Origin: JBDTSW01 sp051004675
GTDB lineage: Bacteria; Actinomycetota; Thermoleophilia; Solirubrobacterales; 70-9
Assembly (NCBI GenBank): GCA_051004675.1
Contig: JBPCKC010000005.1
Span: 1 to 64,000, forward strand
Direction: 5' to 3'
DNA: 64,000 bases
Below the pieces are notes generated by a model. It saw only the letters and a list, made by a program, of their open reading frames with translations, was not told where the DNA came from and did no database searches. Below are positions 24,629-33,066 of the stretch, in pieces. Both the position numbers and the translations under genes were made by a program. The first letter of the stretch is position 1. Each line of letters opens with the position of its first letter.

Positions 24629-25270
24629 TCAGCCGACGACTACCTTCCCGTTCATGCTGGCCCGCTCGGCGATCTCCTGCGAGCGGTCCACCGCGTCGAC
24701 GAGGGCGCGAAGGGCGTTTCCGAGGGTGCGCATCCGCTCGCTCTCTGAGCGCAGCTCCAGCAGGCGCTGCTTGGTCTCGGCCGGGAGCTCGACGCGGGCC
24801 GCGATCCCATAGGCGCCCGTATCGGCGAGCTCATCGCCGTCGGGCGGCTCGCCGGAGACCCGCTCCACGAGCTCCGCGAAGGCCTCGCGGGCGATGTCCG
24901 CGGCCTTCTCCGCGCCGCCCTCGGCCGGCCCGTCCACCCCGACGTCGATCGGCTCGACCTCGCCGCTGGGGAACTCCGACTCCTCGTAGCGGTCGAGCAC
25001 CCGGAAGGGCTCCTCGCCGGTCACGATGACGTTCATGCGCCCGTCGTCGAAGGTCTCGGTGACCTCGGTAACGCGTGCCGTGCATCCGATTCGCCTCGCG
25101 CCCCCGTCCTCGTCGCGAAAGACGATGCCAAACGGCTCCGACGCGTCCAGGCAGTGTCCGATCATGCGCTTGTAGCGCTCCTCGAAGATGTGGAGCGGCA
25201 TCAGCTCGCCCGGCAGGATCACCGCCGGCAGTTCGAAGATCGGCATTCGCAAGCCACCCGCGCCCGCCAT
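24629..25270 (-). CDS. LON N-terminal (substrate-binding) domain protein
   Basis: The 213-residue protein is a stand-alone LON substrate-binding domain: MPIFELPAVILPGELMPLHIFEERYKRMI, split by positions 9-37, is the family hallmark. There is no ATPase or peptidase domain. A Gly/Ala/Glu-rich loop (residues about 120-140) and a C-terminal helical part follow. Stand-alone forms of this kind are common in bacteria and their function is not established; peptide or protein binding is likely. Two starts are possible: 25270, or 25246 at MPIFELP. It ends 90 bp from the convergent GGT gene, where I see no clear terminator. Confidence 0.85.
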   Translation of the reverse strand: MAGAGGLRMPIFELPAVILPGELMPLHIFEERYKRMIGHCLDASEPFGIVFRDEDGGARRIGCTARVTEVTETFDDGRMNVIVTGEEPFRVLDRYEESEFPSGEVEPIDVGVDGPAEGGAEKAADIAREAFAELVERVSGEPPDGDELADTGAYGIAARVELPAETKQRLLELRSESERMRTLGNALRALVDAVDRSQEIAERASMNGKVVVG

Positions 25271-25294
25271 GGGCTGATTGTACGAAGCGCCGGT

Positions 25295-26656
25295 CTAGAG
25301 CCCGCCGAGCGCCTCCGCGGCGGCGCGCTCCCCGGAGCGAACGGCGCCGTCCATGTACCCGGACCAGGCGCCGGAGGTCTCGGTTCCGGCCCAGTGGATG
25401 GGCCCGACCGGCTCGCGCAGCGCCCAGCCGTAGCCCGTCAGTACGCCGGGCGCCATGAAGCACACGGGGGCGCCGCCGGTATAGGGCTCGCGCGACCAGT
25501 CCTGCTCGATCCATCGCGATGGCCGGCGCGCCCGTTCCCCGTACAGCTTCCCGAGCCCCTCGAGGACCGCCTCGCGGCGCTCGTCGGGGCCCAGGCGCTG
25601 AAGCTCGCGGGCATCCGATCCGCTCACGAACGACATCAGGACGCCGGGCGAGCCGTCGGGCGGGGTGTTGTCGAACGTCGTGGTCGCGGGGCCGGCATCG
25701 GACACGCCCTCCCCGCTGAGCCCCTCCGCCCGCCAGAACGGCTCGTCGTAGACGGCGGTGCACTTGAGGTATGAGCCCCAGGGCATCCGCTGAGCCAGCT
25801 GGTCGCGAGCTGGGCCGAGGCCGGGCTCGAACTCGATCCGGCCGCACAGGGCCGGTGCCATCGCCACGATGGCCCGGCGCGCGGCGACGACCGCACCGCC
25901 CGCCTCCACCCGAACGCCTCCCTCGTGCCACTCCACGCGGCGGGCCGGGGCGTCCACCGTCACCCGGTCGCCGAGGGGCTCGGCCATGCGCACCGCGACG
26001 AGCTGCGAGCCCCCGACGAAGCGATCCTGCTGGGCGCCGCCCTCGACGTCGATCAAGGCGTTGAAGCCTCCTGCGGCCCCCACGTACCAGAGGGCGAAGA
26101 GCAGCGAGATATCGCCGGAGTCCGCGCCCCAAATCGTCCGGACGGCGACCTCGACCAGACGCCGAGAGGCGCCGAGGTGCATCCTGCGGTCCAGCCAGCT
26201 GCCCAGGGTGCTCGCGTCGAGCCGGGCGGCGTCGGGAGCCTCCCAAGGCGCGTCGCGCGGGATGCTCGCAGCGATCCGATCGATGCTGCGGCGGGTACGC
26301 TCGATCTCGAGCAGCGCGAGCGGGTTGAGGCGCGGGATGGTCCCGGAGTAGCGGCTGATGCGGCCGTTCAGCTCGAGGACGTTCTCGCCGTCGACGAAGG
26401 TCGGGAACGTCTCGATGCCGAGCTCTGCGGCCAACTCGTAGAGCCTGTCCTGGCCGGGCCCCACCCACTGTCCCCCGATCTCGACGACCTTGCCCTCGCC
26501 GAGGTCCGCGTTGAGCATCCGTCCACCGACGCGCTCACGCGCCTCGACCACGCGGACTGAGGCGCCCGCCGCCACCACGGCGCGAGCCGCCGCGAGGCCG
26601 GCGAGGCCGGCCCCGACCACCACGACGTCGACGTCTCCTTGTACTGCGTCCGCCAC
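25295..26656 (-). CDS. Flavin-containing amine oxidase
   Basis: The 453-residue protein starts at a GTG and shows the FAD dinucleotide fold VVVVGAGLAGLAAARAVV followed by VVEARERVGGRM. GGQWVGPGQDRLYELAAELG is characteristic of monoamine/putrescine oxidases. At the C-terminus, WAGTETSGAWSGYMDGAVRSG contacts the flavin. It oxidises an amine (polyamine or monoamine) with O2. The substrate cannot be read from sequence. No signal peptide or membrane tail is visible, so it is cytosolic. The small LON-domain gene follows 24 bp downstream in the same direction. Confidence 0.9.
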   Translation of the reverse strand: MADAVQGDVDVVVVGAGLAGLAAARAVVAAGASVRVVEARERVGGRMLNADLGEGKVVEIGGQWVGPGQDRLYELAAELGIETFPTFVDGENVLELNGRISRYSGTIPRLNPLALLEIERTRRSIDRIAASIPRDAPWEAPDAARLDASTLGSWLDRRMHLGASRRLVEVAVRTIWGADSGDISLLFALWYVGAAGGFNALIDVEGGAQQDRFVGGSQLVAVRMAEPLGDRVTVDAPARRVEWHEGGVRVEAGGAVVAARRAIVAMAPALCGRIEFEPGLGPARDQLAQRMPWGSYLKCTAVYDEPFWRAEGLSGEGVSDAGPATTTFDNTPPDGSPGVLMSFVSGSDARELQRLGPDERREAVLEGLGKLYGERARRPSRWIEQDWSREPYTGGAPVCFMAPGVLTGYGWALREPVGPIHWAGTETSGAWSGYMDGAVRSGERAAAEALGGL

Positions 26657-26754
26657 GGCCCCGACCGTATTCGATCCGCCTCCGCCGATCGGATCGCGCC
26701 CGCGGTACGTATACCCACGTAGCGAAATGACGCCCGGCGAGACTACGTAGCCAG

Positions 26755-28491
26755 ATGGTTCTCCTCATGCTCTTCGCGCTGATCGCCGGCGCTGGAACCG
26801 CCCTGTCGCCATGCGTGCTGCCCGTGCTCCCGGCCGTGCTGGCCGCCGGCGCTACCGGTGGTCGGCGCCGCCCGCTGGGGATCGTGGTCGGACTCGCTGC
26901 GTCGTTTACGTTCGCGACCGTCGCCTTGGTCTACGTGATCGATGCGCTCGGCCTGCCGAACGACCTCCTCCGCACGGTCGCCGTCGTCACCTTGGGCGGG
27001 TTTGGCCTGCTCCTGCTGTTCCCGGCCGCCGCCGCCCGCGTCGAGGCGAGGGTTGCGAATCTCGTGTCCGCGCCGGCGCGAACCGGCGGCGAGGGGTTCG
27101 GCTCGGGCCTCGTACTCGGCGCCAGCCTCGGCGTCGTCTACGCGCCCTGCGCAGGCCCGATCCTGGCGGGGGTCATCACCGTCTCGGCCTCCCAGGACTT
27201 CACCGCCGGGAAGCTGGCGGTCGCGCTCTCCTACGCGGTGGGCTCGGTCGCGGTGCTCTATCTCTTCATGATCTTCGGCCGCCGCCTCGCCGATCGCCTC
27301 AAGGAGCACCGTGGCCGGATCCAGGTGGCGATGGGGACGGTGATGATCCTCGTGGCGGTCGCGATGGCGGCCGACCTGGACCTTCGCTTTCAGACCGCGA
27401 TCGCCGACGACCTGCCCGCCGTCCTCGTGAATCCAGCAGCCGATATCGAGGAGAGCGACGCCGTCAGCGACGAGCTCGCCGACGTTCGCGGCGGAGGCCC
27501 TGCGGCGGAGGAGGGCGGAGCGGCGGAGGCGGCCGCGGGCGCGCGGCTCCCCGACCTGGGCCTGGCGCCCGAGCTGGCCGCCGGGACCTGGCTGAACACG
27601 CCCGGTGGTGAGCCACTCACCCTGGCCGAGCTGGACTCGCAGGATCGGGTCGTACTGATCGACTTCTGGACCTATACCTGCATCAACTGCCTGCGCACTC
27701 TCCCCTACCTGAGGGCGTGGGACTCCGAGTACCGCGACCGGGGCCTCACGGTCATCGGCGTCCACACGCCCGAGTTCGCCTTCGAGAAGGAGACCGACAA
27801 CGTCGCGGGCGCCATCGCCGACAACGACCTCGATTATCCGGTCGTCCAGGACAACGACCGCGGGACGTGGGACGCGTTCGCCAACCAGTACTGGCCGGCC
27901 AAGTACCTGATCGACGCGGACGGGCACGTTCGCTACGCGCACTTCGGCGAGGGCGCCTATGAGGAGACCGAGGCGGCGATCCGGGGCCTGCTCGCGGAGG
28001 CGGGCTCGCCGAGGCTTGGGCGGGGCGTGGGGGAGACCGAGGCCGAGGCCGCCGACCCCGCGGTCCGCACCCCGGAGACCTACCTGGGCTGGGAGCGCGC
28101 CCAGGGCTTCGCCGAGCCCCCGAGCCCGGGGAAGCGGACTTACGATGCGCCAGCCGGCGATGTGCCGGTCAACGGATTCGCGCTCGACGGCGCCTGGAAG
28201 GTGGATGCCGAGTCGGCCACGGCGCTTGGCGACGCCTCGATCCGGCTCGGCTTCCGGGCCAGGCGCGTGTTCCTGGTCCTGGGCTCTTCGGGCTCGCCGG
28301 GGCGAGTGGAGGTCCTGCTGGACGGGAAGCCCGTGACGGCGGCGCAGGCCGGGGAGGACGTCCGCGCCGGTGCGGCGACGGTCACGGACCAGCGCCTCTA
28401 CCGCTTGGTCGATCTGCCCGAGGTGGGCGATCACGCCCTCGAGCTTCGCCCCGAGCCCGGGGTGACCGGGTACGCCTTCACGTTCGGATAG
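26755..28491 (+). CDS. DipZ-type fusion of CcdA membrane domain and thioredoxin domain
   Basis: The 578-residue protein joins a CcdA/DsbD-like membrane domain (residues 1-210; LSPCVLPVLPAVL and VYAPCAGPIL carry the redox cysteines) to an extracytoplasmic thioredoxin domain. The active site is YTCINCLRTLPYLR (CINC). A beta-sandwich domain follows to the end, as in mycobacterial DipZ (Rv2874). It carries electrons from cytosolic thioredoxin across the membrane to reduce exported disulfides, for example during cytochrome c maturation or protein repair. The linker (residues about 230-275) is Ala/Glu-rich. The gene diverges from the amine oxidase. A GC hairpin follows the stop. Confidence 0.9.
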   Translation: MVLLMLFALIAGAGTALSPCVLPVLPAVLAAGATGGRRRPLGIVVGLAASFTFATVALVYVIDALGLPNDLLRTVAVVTLGGFGLLLLFPAAAARVEARVANLVSAPARTGGEGFGSGLVLGASLGVVYAPCAGPILAGVITVSASQDFTAGKLAVALSYAVGSVAVLYLFMIFGRRLADRLKEHRGRIQVAMGTVMILVAVAMAADLDLRFQTAIADDLPAVLVNPAADIEESDAVSDELADVRGGGPAAEEGGAAEAAAGARLPDLGLAPELAAGTWLNTPGGEPLTLAELDSQDRVVLIDFWTYTCINCLRTLPYLRAWDSEYRDRGLTVIGVHTPEFAFEKETDNVAGAIADNDLDYPVVQDNDRGTWDAFANQYWPAKYLIDADGHVRYAHFGEGAYEETEAAIRGLLAEAGSPRLGRGVGETEAEAADPAVRTPETYLGWERAQGFAEPPSPGKRTYDAPAGDVPVNGFALDGAWKVDAESATALGDASIRLGFRARRVFLVLGSSGSPGRVEVLLDGKPVTAAQAGEDVRAGAATVTDQRLYRLVDLPEVGDHALELRPEPGVTGYAFTFG

Positions 28492-28509
28492 CGGCCCGGG
28501 ACGAAGAAG

Positions 28510-28547
28510 GCGACGAGGGGCCCCACCCCCCGGTGGCCCCTCGTCGC
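28510..28547 (+). terminator. Hairpin downstream of dipZ-like gene
   Basis: GCGACGAGGGGCC / GGCCCCTCGTCGC is a perfect 13-bp stem with a 12-nt loop, 19 bp after the stop. The tail is C-rich rather than U-rich. Likely a U-less terminator; the rest of the gap to 28675 shows nothing I can name. Confidence 0.55.
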
Positions 28548-28674
28548 GTCCCCCCATCCGCGCCAGTGGGAATCCCATCACCCCGCCGGCGTGCGGTATG
28601 TGCCCGGCAGCACAATGTGACGCTCCTCACGCCCGGGGCGGGCTCATGCGCCATGAGCACGGCAACGCGGCGGC

Positions 28675-29583
28675 TCAGGCGGGCTTGCGAGCGCTCAGCA
28701 GCAGGTTGTAGAAGAGCTGCGGGGGCAGGCGCGGCTCGAGCAGGGCGGTGTCGATGCGCTGGAGCGCCATGTAGCTGCGAAATCCGAAGCGCCGCCACGA
28801 GAAGGGGACTTCGCTGGGCTCGGCCGTCGCCTCCAGGGATCGGAGCGTCCACCCCCAGGCGTTGGCGAGAAGCTCCTCGCCTCGCACGCGGCTCCGGACG
28901 AAGCCGGCGCCGTGGAGCAGCGCGGCGAGCTGGCCGGGAGAGAACGAGTGGACGTCCACCTCGGGCTCGAGCTCGTGGCCGTCGCAGGATCCCTCCGCAG
29001 GGGCGGGCCCGGCGCGCAGCGCGGCGCGCCATGCGGGAGCGACGAAATGTCCGATCCGCTTCGGGACGGCGGCGATCCGGTCACCGTGGCGGGAGGGCTC
29101 GCCACAGAAGACGACGGCGCCGCCGGGACGCAGGACCCGGCGAAACTCGCCGAACGCCCTCGGCAGGTCAGGGATGTGATGCAGGATCGCGTGCCCCACC
29201 ACGAGGTCGAAGCTGCGGTCGGCGAACGGCAGCGACTCGGCCTCGGTCACCGCGGTATCGGCCTCGACGCCGAGGCGCGTGGCCGAGTCGCGAAGCGAGT
29301 CGAGCATCCCCGGGGAGATGTCGGTCGCGGTCAGGCGCCCGATGGTGCCGGACTGCAGCAGGTTCAGCCCGAAGTAGCCGGTGCCGGCGCCGATCTCGAG
29401 GGCGTCGGCGAACGTCCCGGGCGGCTCGCCGGTCGCCTTTCGCAACTTGCCCGCCACCTGCCGCTGCCCGATCTCGCCGAAGTCGATGCCCCACTTGGCG
29501 TCGTACTCGGCCGCCGCGGCGTCGTGATAGCGCGTGTTGACGTCCTTGATGTGCTCGGCTGTGGCCGAGGGCGAGGCGGGCAT
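28675..29583 (-). CDS. Class I SAM-dependent methyltransferase
   Basis: From the ATG at 29583 the protein has 302 residues; the frame is open for 14 more codons but MPASPSATAEHIKD is the better start. The Rossmann motif I is ALEIGAGTGYFGLNLL, motif II is GRLTATDISPGML, and the Asp motif FDLVVGHAILHHIPD is followed by the post-motif RRVLRPGGAVVFCGEPSR. The C-terminal part has MALQRIDTALLEPRLP. A small-molecule or lipid acceptor is likely. It is divergent from the next methyltransferase with about 40 bp between starts, so both may share a control region with the glucan genes. Confidence 0.88.
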   Translation of the reverse strand: MPASPSATAEHIKDVNTRYHDAAAAEYDAKWGIDFGEIGQRQVAGKLRKATGEPPGTFADALEIGAGTGYFGLNLLQSGTIGRLTATDISPGMLDSLRDSATRLGVEADTAVTEAESLPFADRSFDLVVGHAILHHIPDLPRAFGEFRRVLRPGGAVVFCGEPSRHGDRIAAVPKRIGHFVAPAWRAALRAGPAPAEGSCDGHELEPEVDVHSFSPGQLAALLHGAGFVRSRVRGEELLANAWGWTLRSLEATAEPSEVPFSWRRFGFRSYMALQRIDTALLEPRLPPQLFYNLLLSARKPA

Positions 29584-29623
29584 GGGGCCCGAAATCGTAG
29601 CCACGCCTCTACCCTCCCGCGCC

Positions 29624-30379
29624 ATGCCTCACCTCCAACAGGACCAGCCCGCGGGCGTCCCACCGCTGGAGCTGACGGGCGAGCGCACCCTCCCGGACGT
29701 GCCCGAGGAGAACTACTGGTACCGGCGCCATCTGGCCGTCTACGAGTGGATCGCGGAGCGCGTCGCGGGCCTCAGCGTCGCCGACCTCGCCTGCGGCGAG
29801 GGCTACGGCTCCGCGGTCCTGGCCGGTTCCGCGGCCGAGGTCGTCGGCGTGGACGCGAACCCCGCCGCCCACGAGCACGCCCGCCTGCGGTACGCGCGCC
29901 CAAACCTCGACTTTCGCCGGGATCTGGTCGAGTCGTTCGCCGGCCCGTGCGACGCCATCGTCTTCCTCCAGACCATCGAGCACATCGCCGACCCGGGGGC
30001 GCTCCTGCGCGGGTTCGCCGCTGCGGCGCCGATCGCCTACGTCTCCACGCCCAACCGCCTGACCCTCGCGCCGAAGGGCGCCGAGAAGTCCGACAACCCC
30101 TGGCACCTGCGCGAATACACGGTGGCCGAGTACCGCGACCTTCTCGAGCCGTGCTTCGCAGAGGTCGAGATCCTCGGCCTCTTCCACGCCCGCAAGCTGC
30201 ACGTCCACGAGCTGGCGCTGCGGGCCGGCTGGGACCGCGTCCACAAGGCGCTCGGACTGACGAAGCCCTTCTACGACCGCTTCACGCCGGCGATCGCGGC
30301 TTCGGACTTCGTCCTGCGCCCCGAGGCCGACGCCGACCTGGACAGGGCGCTGGACTTCATCGCCGTATGCCGAGCCTGA
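29624..30379 (+). CDS. SAM-dependent methyltransferase of the Rv3030 type
   Basis: The 251-residue protein starts at the ATG at 29624. It begins with the LTGERTLPDVPEENYWYRRH segment (residues 12-31), then SVADLACGEGYGSAVL (motif I) and VFLQTIEHIADPG. In Mycobacterium the same gene order Rv3030-Rv3031-Rv3032 (methyltransferase, GH57 enzyme, GT4 enzyme) is linked to methylglucose lipopolysaccharide. By that analogy it would methylate a glucan or its precursor in the cytosol; this is inference from gene order and fold. Its last 13 bp overlap the next gene, so the three are one operon. No signal peptide. Confidence 0.85.
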   Translation: MPHLQQDQPAGVPPLELTGERTLPDVPEENYWYRRHLAVYEWIAERVAGLSVADLACGEGYGSAVLAGSAAEVVGVDANPAAHEHARLRYARPNLDFRRDLVESFAGPCDAIVFLQTIEHIADPGALLRGFAAAAPIAYVSTPNRLTLAPKGAEKSDNPWHLREYTVAEYRDLLEPCFAEVEILGLFHARKLHVHELALRAGWDRVHKALGLTKPFYDRFTPAIAASDFVLRPEADADLDRALDFIAVCRA

Positions 30380-31803
30380 GCGGCCCGGGCGCCGGCGCGG
30401 AGCCGGTGGGCGACCTGGCGATCGTCCTGCACAGCCACATGCCGTACGTCGAGGGCTTCGGCACCTACCCGTTCGGGGAGGAGTGGCTCTTCGACGCCGT
30501 GTGCCGCTCGTACCTGCCCGTGATGGAGGTGGCTCGCGACCTCACGGCCACCGTCACCCCGGTGCTCGCCGACCAGCTCGAGGCTCCAGGGGTGGCGGAG
30601 CGCCTGCGCGCGTTCGTCTCCGAGTACCGCGTGGGCTCCGCCCGTGCGGACGCCTCCGACGCGGACGGCGAGCTGCGCCCGGCGTGCGCGGCCGAGGCGT
30701 CGCGCTACGGCGCGGCCCAGGCGCGGCTGGAGGGCCTGGGAGACGACCTGCTCGCGATCTTCACCAGGCCCGCAGCCCGCGCCGGGGTCGAGCTGGTCAG
30801 CTCGGCGGCGACGCACGCGGTCCTTCCCCTGCTGGCGTCGACGGCGGGAGCGAGGCTTCAGGTGGACGCGGGCCTGCGCTCGCATCGCCGGCGCTTCGGC
30901 GAGCCGGCGGGGTTCTGGCTGCCCGAGTGCGCCTACGAGCCGGGGGTGGAGCGCCTGCTCGCCGAGCGCGGGTTTCGGTACTTCTGCGTCGATCAGTCCG
31001 CGCACGAGGGTGGCCTCGCGGCGCTCGCGCCCGTCGCCACGCGTGAGGGGCCGGTGGCGTTGACGATCGACTGGGAGGCGATCGGCTGGCTGTGGGAGAT
31101 GGACGGCTATCCCTCGGATCCCGGTCACGCTGACTTTCATCGCAAGTCGCTGCGCGGCACCCGGCCGTGGGCCATCTCCGGCGAGCCGTACGAGCCGTCA
31201 GCGGCCGCGAGCCGGGCACGGGATCAGGGCCGTGAGTTCCTGGCGTCGATGGCCGAGCGCCTCGGCGCCTTCCGGGCTGAGCGCGGGCGGCCGGGCCTCA
31301 GCGTCTTCGCGATCGACACCGAGCTGCTCGGGCACTGGTGGTGGGAGGGGCCGGAGTGGCTCGCCGCCGTTCTCGACGGGGCGGCGGGCGCGGGCATCCG
31401 GCTGGTGACGCTGAGCGATGGGCTCGCCTCCCACCCCGGAGAGGACCGCGCCCTGGCGGCCTCGACCTGGGGCGAGGGCAAGGACCTGCGTACCTGGGAC
31501 TCGCCTTCGGTCGCCGACCTCGCCTTCGCGGCGCGGCGACTGGAGCTGAGGCTGCTGCGCGGCGTGCGCAGCGGCGCCACCGCGGGCGCGGCCGCCGAGC
31601 GGGCCACGCGGGAGTTGCTGGCCCTCCAGGCGAGCGACTGGGCGTTCCTCGACAGCCGGGGGCAGGCGGGCGACTACCCCTACGCACGCGCGGTCGCCCA
31701 CGGCGAGGCGCTGCTGGAGGCCATAAACTCCCCGGCCCTGCAAGACGGGCGCCTGCGGAACCTGGCGCCGGATTTGAGCCTCACCCCCCTTTTCGAGCCT
31801 TGA
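30367..31803 (+). CDS. GH57 1,4-alpha-glucan branching enzyme
   Basis: The ATG at 30367 gives 478 residues, shorter than archaeal GH57 branching enzymes but close to actinobacterial Rv3031. GH57 motifs are present: LHSHMPYVEGFG near the N-terminus, the nucleophile E187 in GFWLPECAYEPG and the acid/base D317 in FAIDTELLGHWW. It cuts alpha-1,4-glucan and rejoins the piece through alpha-1,6 bonds. No signal peptide, so it acts on cytosolic glucan. Overlap with the methyltransferase (13 bp) and with the GT4 gene (TTGA, 4 bp) means coupled translation. The substrate is probably the product of the GT4 enzyme that follows. Confidence 0.92.
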   Translation: MPSLSGPGAGAEPVGDLAIVLHSHMPYVEGFGTYPFGEEWLFDAVCRSYLPVMEVARDLTATVTPVLADQLEAPGVAERLRAFVSEYRVGSARADASDADGELRPACAAEASRYGAAQARLEGLGDDLLAIFTRPAARAGVELVSSAATHAVLPLLASTAGARLQVDAGLRSHRRRFGEPAGFWLPECAYEPGVERLLAERGFRYFCVDQSAHEGGLAALAPVATREGPVALTIDWEAIGWLWEMDGYPSDPGHADFHRKSLRGTRPWAISGEPYEPSAAASRARDQGREFLASMAERLGAFRAERGRPGLSVFAIDTELLGHWWWEGPEWLAAVLDGAAGAGIRLVTLSDGLASHPGEDRALAASTWGEGKDLRTWDSPSVADLAFAARRLELRLLRGVRSGATAGAAAERATRELLALQASDWAFLDSRGQAGDYPYARAVAHGEALLEAINSPALQDGRLRNLAPDLSLTPLFEP

Positions 31804-32990
31804 GCCGCGTTCTCATCCTCTCCTGGGAATATCCGCCGCTGATCGAGGGCGGACTCGCGCGGCACGTGCGAAAGCTCTCCGAGGCCTTGGTGGAGCTGGG
31901 CACCGAGGTCCACGTGCTCACTCGCGGGGGGGAGGAGTCGCCCGCGGCAGAGCTCAGCGCGGGCGTGCACGTGCATCGCGTGATCGAGCCGACCCGGCCC
32001 ACCGACCTCGGCGAGTTCGTCGCCTGGGTCGAGCGCATGAACGCGGACATGCTGGCCGCCGGCGTCGAGCTGGGCGACCGTTACGACTTCGACATCGTCC
32101 ACGGCCACGACTGGCTCGTGGCGATGGCCTGCGACCACCTGGCGCGCCGATTCTCCGCTCCCCTGGTCACGACGATCCACGCGACTGAGCACGGGCGCCA
32201 CCAGGGCTGGGTGGACAAGCACCCCCAATCCCACATCCACGGGGTCGAGCGGTGGATCACGAACCGCGCCGACCGCGTCATCGCGTGTTCGTTCTACATG
32301 CGCGAGCAGATCGCGGACATCTTCCGGGTGCCCGAGGACCGCATCGACGTCATCCCTAACGGGATCGACCCCGGCGACCTCCAGCCGCAGCCCCGCGCCG
32401 AGCTCGATCGCCTTCGCGGGGAGTTCGCCGGCCGCGACGAGAAGCTCGTGCTGCTGATCGGGCGCCTCGTCTACGAGAAGGGCTTCCAGCTCGCCCTCGA
32501 GGCGATGCCCGGGGTGATCGAGCGGGCGCCGGGGACCCGCTTCCTGGTCGCGGGGTCCGGTACCCACGAGGAGGAGCTGCGCTCGCAGGCGCGCTCGCTC
32601 GGCCTGCTCGAGCACGGCACGTTCCTGGGCTGGATCGGCGACGACGTGCTGCACTCCCTCTACCGGATCGCCGACGTGTGCGTGGTCCCCTCCATCTACG
32701 AGCCGTTCGGCCTCGTGGCGCTCGAGTCCATGGCGTCCGGCTGCCCGTGCATTGTCGCCGACACCGGCGGGCTGCGCGAGGTCGTCCCCGACGAGGGAGC
32801 GGGCCTGCGCTTCCGCGCCCGCGACCCCGAGGCGCTGGCTGACGTCGCCGTGCGTGTCCTCACCGACCCCGCCCTGGGCGACCGCCTCGTCGCGGAGGGG
32901 CTCGAGCACATCCGCGGCTTCGACTGGGCCGACGTGGCGGCCCAGACGGCCGAGCTCTACGGCGAGCTTGCGGGCGTCCGCCGAGCTTGA
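31800..32990 (+). CDS. GT4 alpha-1,4-glucosyltransferase (Rv3032-like)
   Basis: The TTG at 31800 overlaps the upstream TGA and gives 396 residues that begin SRVLILSWEYPPLIEGGLAR, the N-terminal glycogen synthase/GT4 motif with acceptor-binding GGLAR. The donor site shows RLVYEKG with the conserved Lys and EPFGLVALE (E-x7-E). The acceptor-domain motif HGHDWLV is present. It would extend alpha-1,4-glucan from a nucleotide sugar (UDP- or ADP-glucose). Family members in actinobacteria make glycogen or methylglucose polysaccharide backbones. It is the last gene of the methyltransferase-GH57-GT4 operon. Confidence 0.93.
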   Translation: MSRVLILSWEYPPLIEGGLARHVRKLSEALVELGTEVHVLTRGGEESPAAELSAGVHVHRVIEPTRPTDLGEFVAWVERMNADMLAAGVELGDRYDFDIVHGHDWLVAMACDHLARRFSAPLVTTIHATEHGRHQGWVDKHPQSHIHGVERWITNRADRVIACSFYMREQIADIFRVPEDRIDVIPNGIDPGDLQPQPRAELDRLRGEFAGRDEKLVLLIGRLVYEKGFQLALEAMPGVIERAPGTRFLVAGSGTHEEELRSQARSLGLLEHGTFLGWIGDDVLHSLYRIADVCVVPSIYEPFGLVALESMASGCPCIVADTGGLREVVPDEGAGLRFRARDPEALADVAVRVLTDPALGDRLVAEGLEHIRGFDWADVAAQTAELYGELAGVRRA

Positions 32991-33066
32991 CGCGCGCCGG
33001 GCCTGGCGTGGCGGAGGCGCCGCCCGCGTCGTGGGGGGTCCCAGCGGGTAGCTTGCGCCCCAGACC

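Noticed and set aside
26700..26754. CTACGTAG and CCACGTAG near the dipZ start as an operator
   Set aside because: The two copies are imperfect and unevenly spaced, and no adjacent regulator supports them.
26743..28581. A 612-codon open frame opposite the dipZ-like gene
   Set aside because: Composition is Arg/Gly/Asp low complexity with no domain; the plus strand encodes a clear CcdA-thioredoxin protein.
28912..30366. Extension of the GH57 gene far upstream in the same frame
   Set aside because: Those codons run through two other genes in the wrong frame; the ATG at 30367 gives the family N-terminus.
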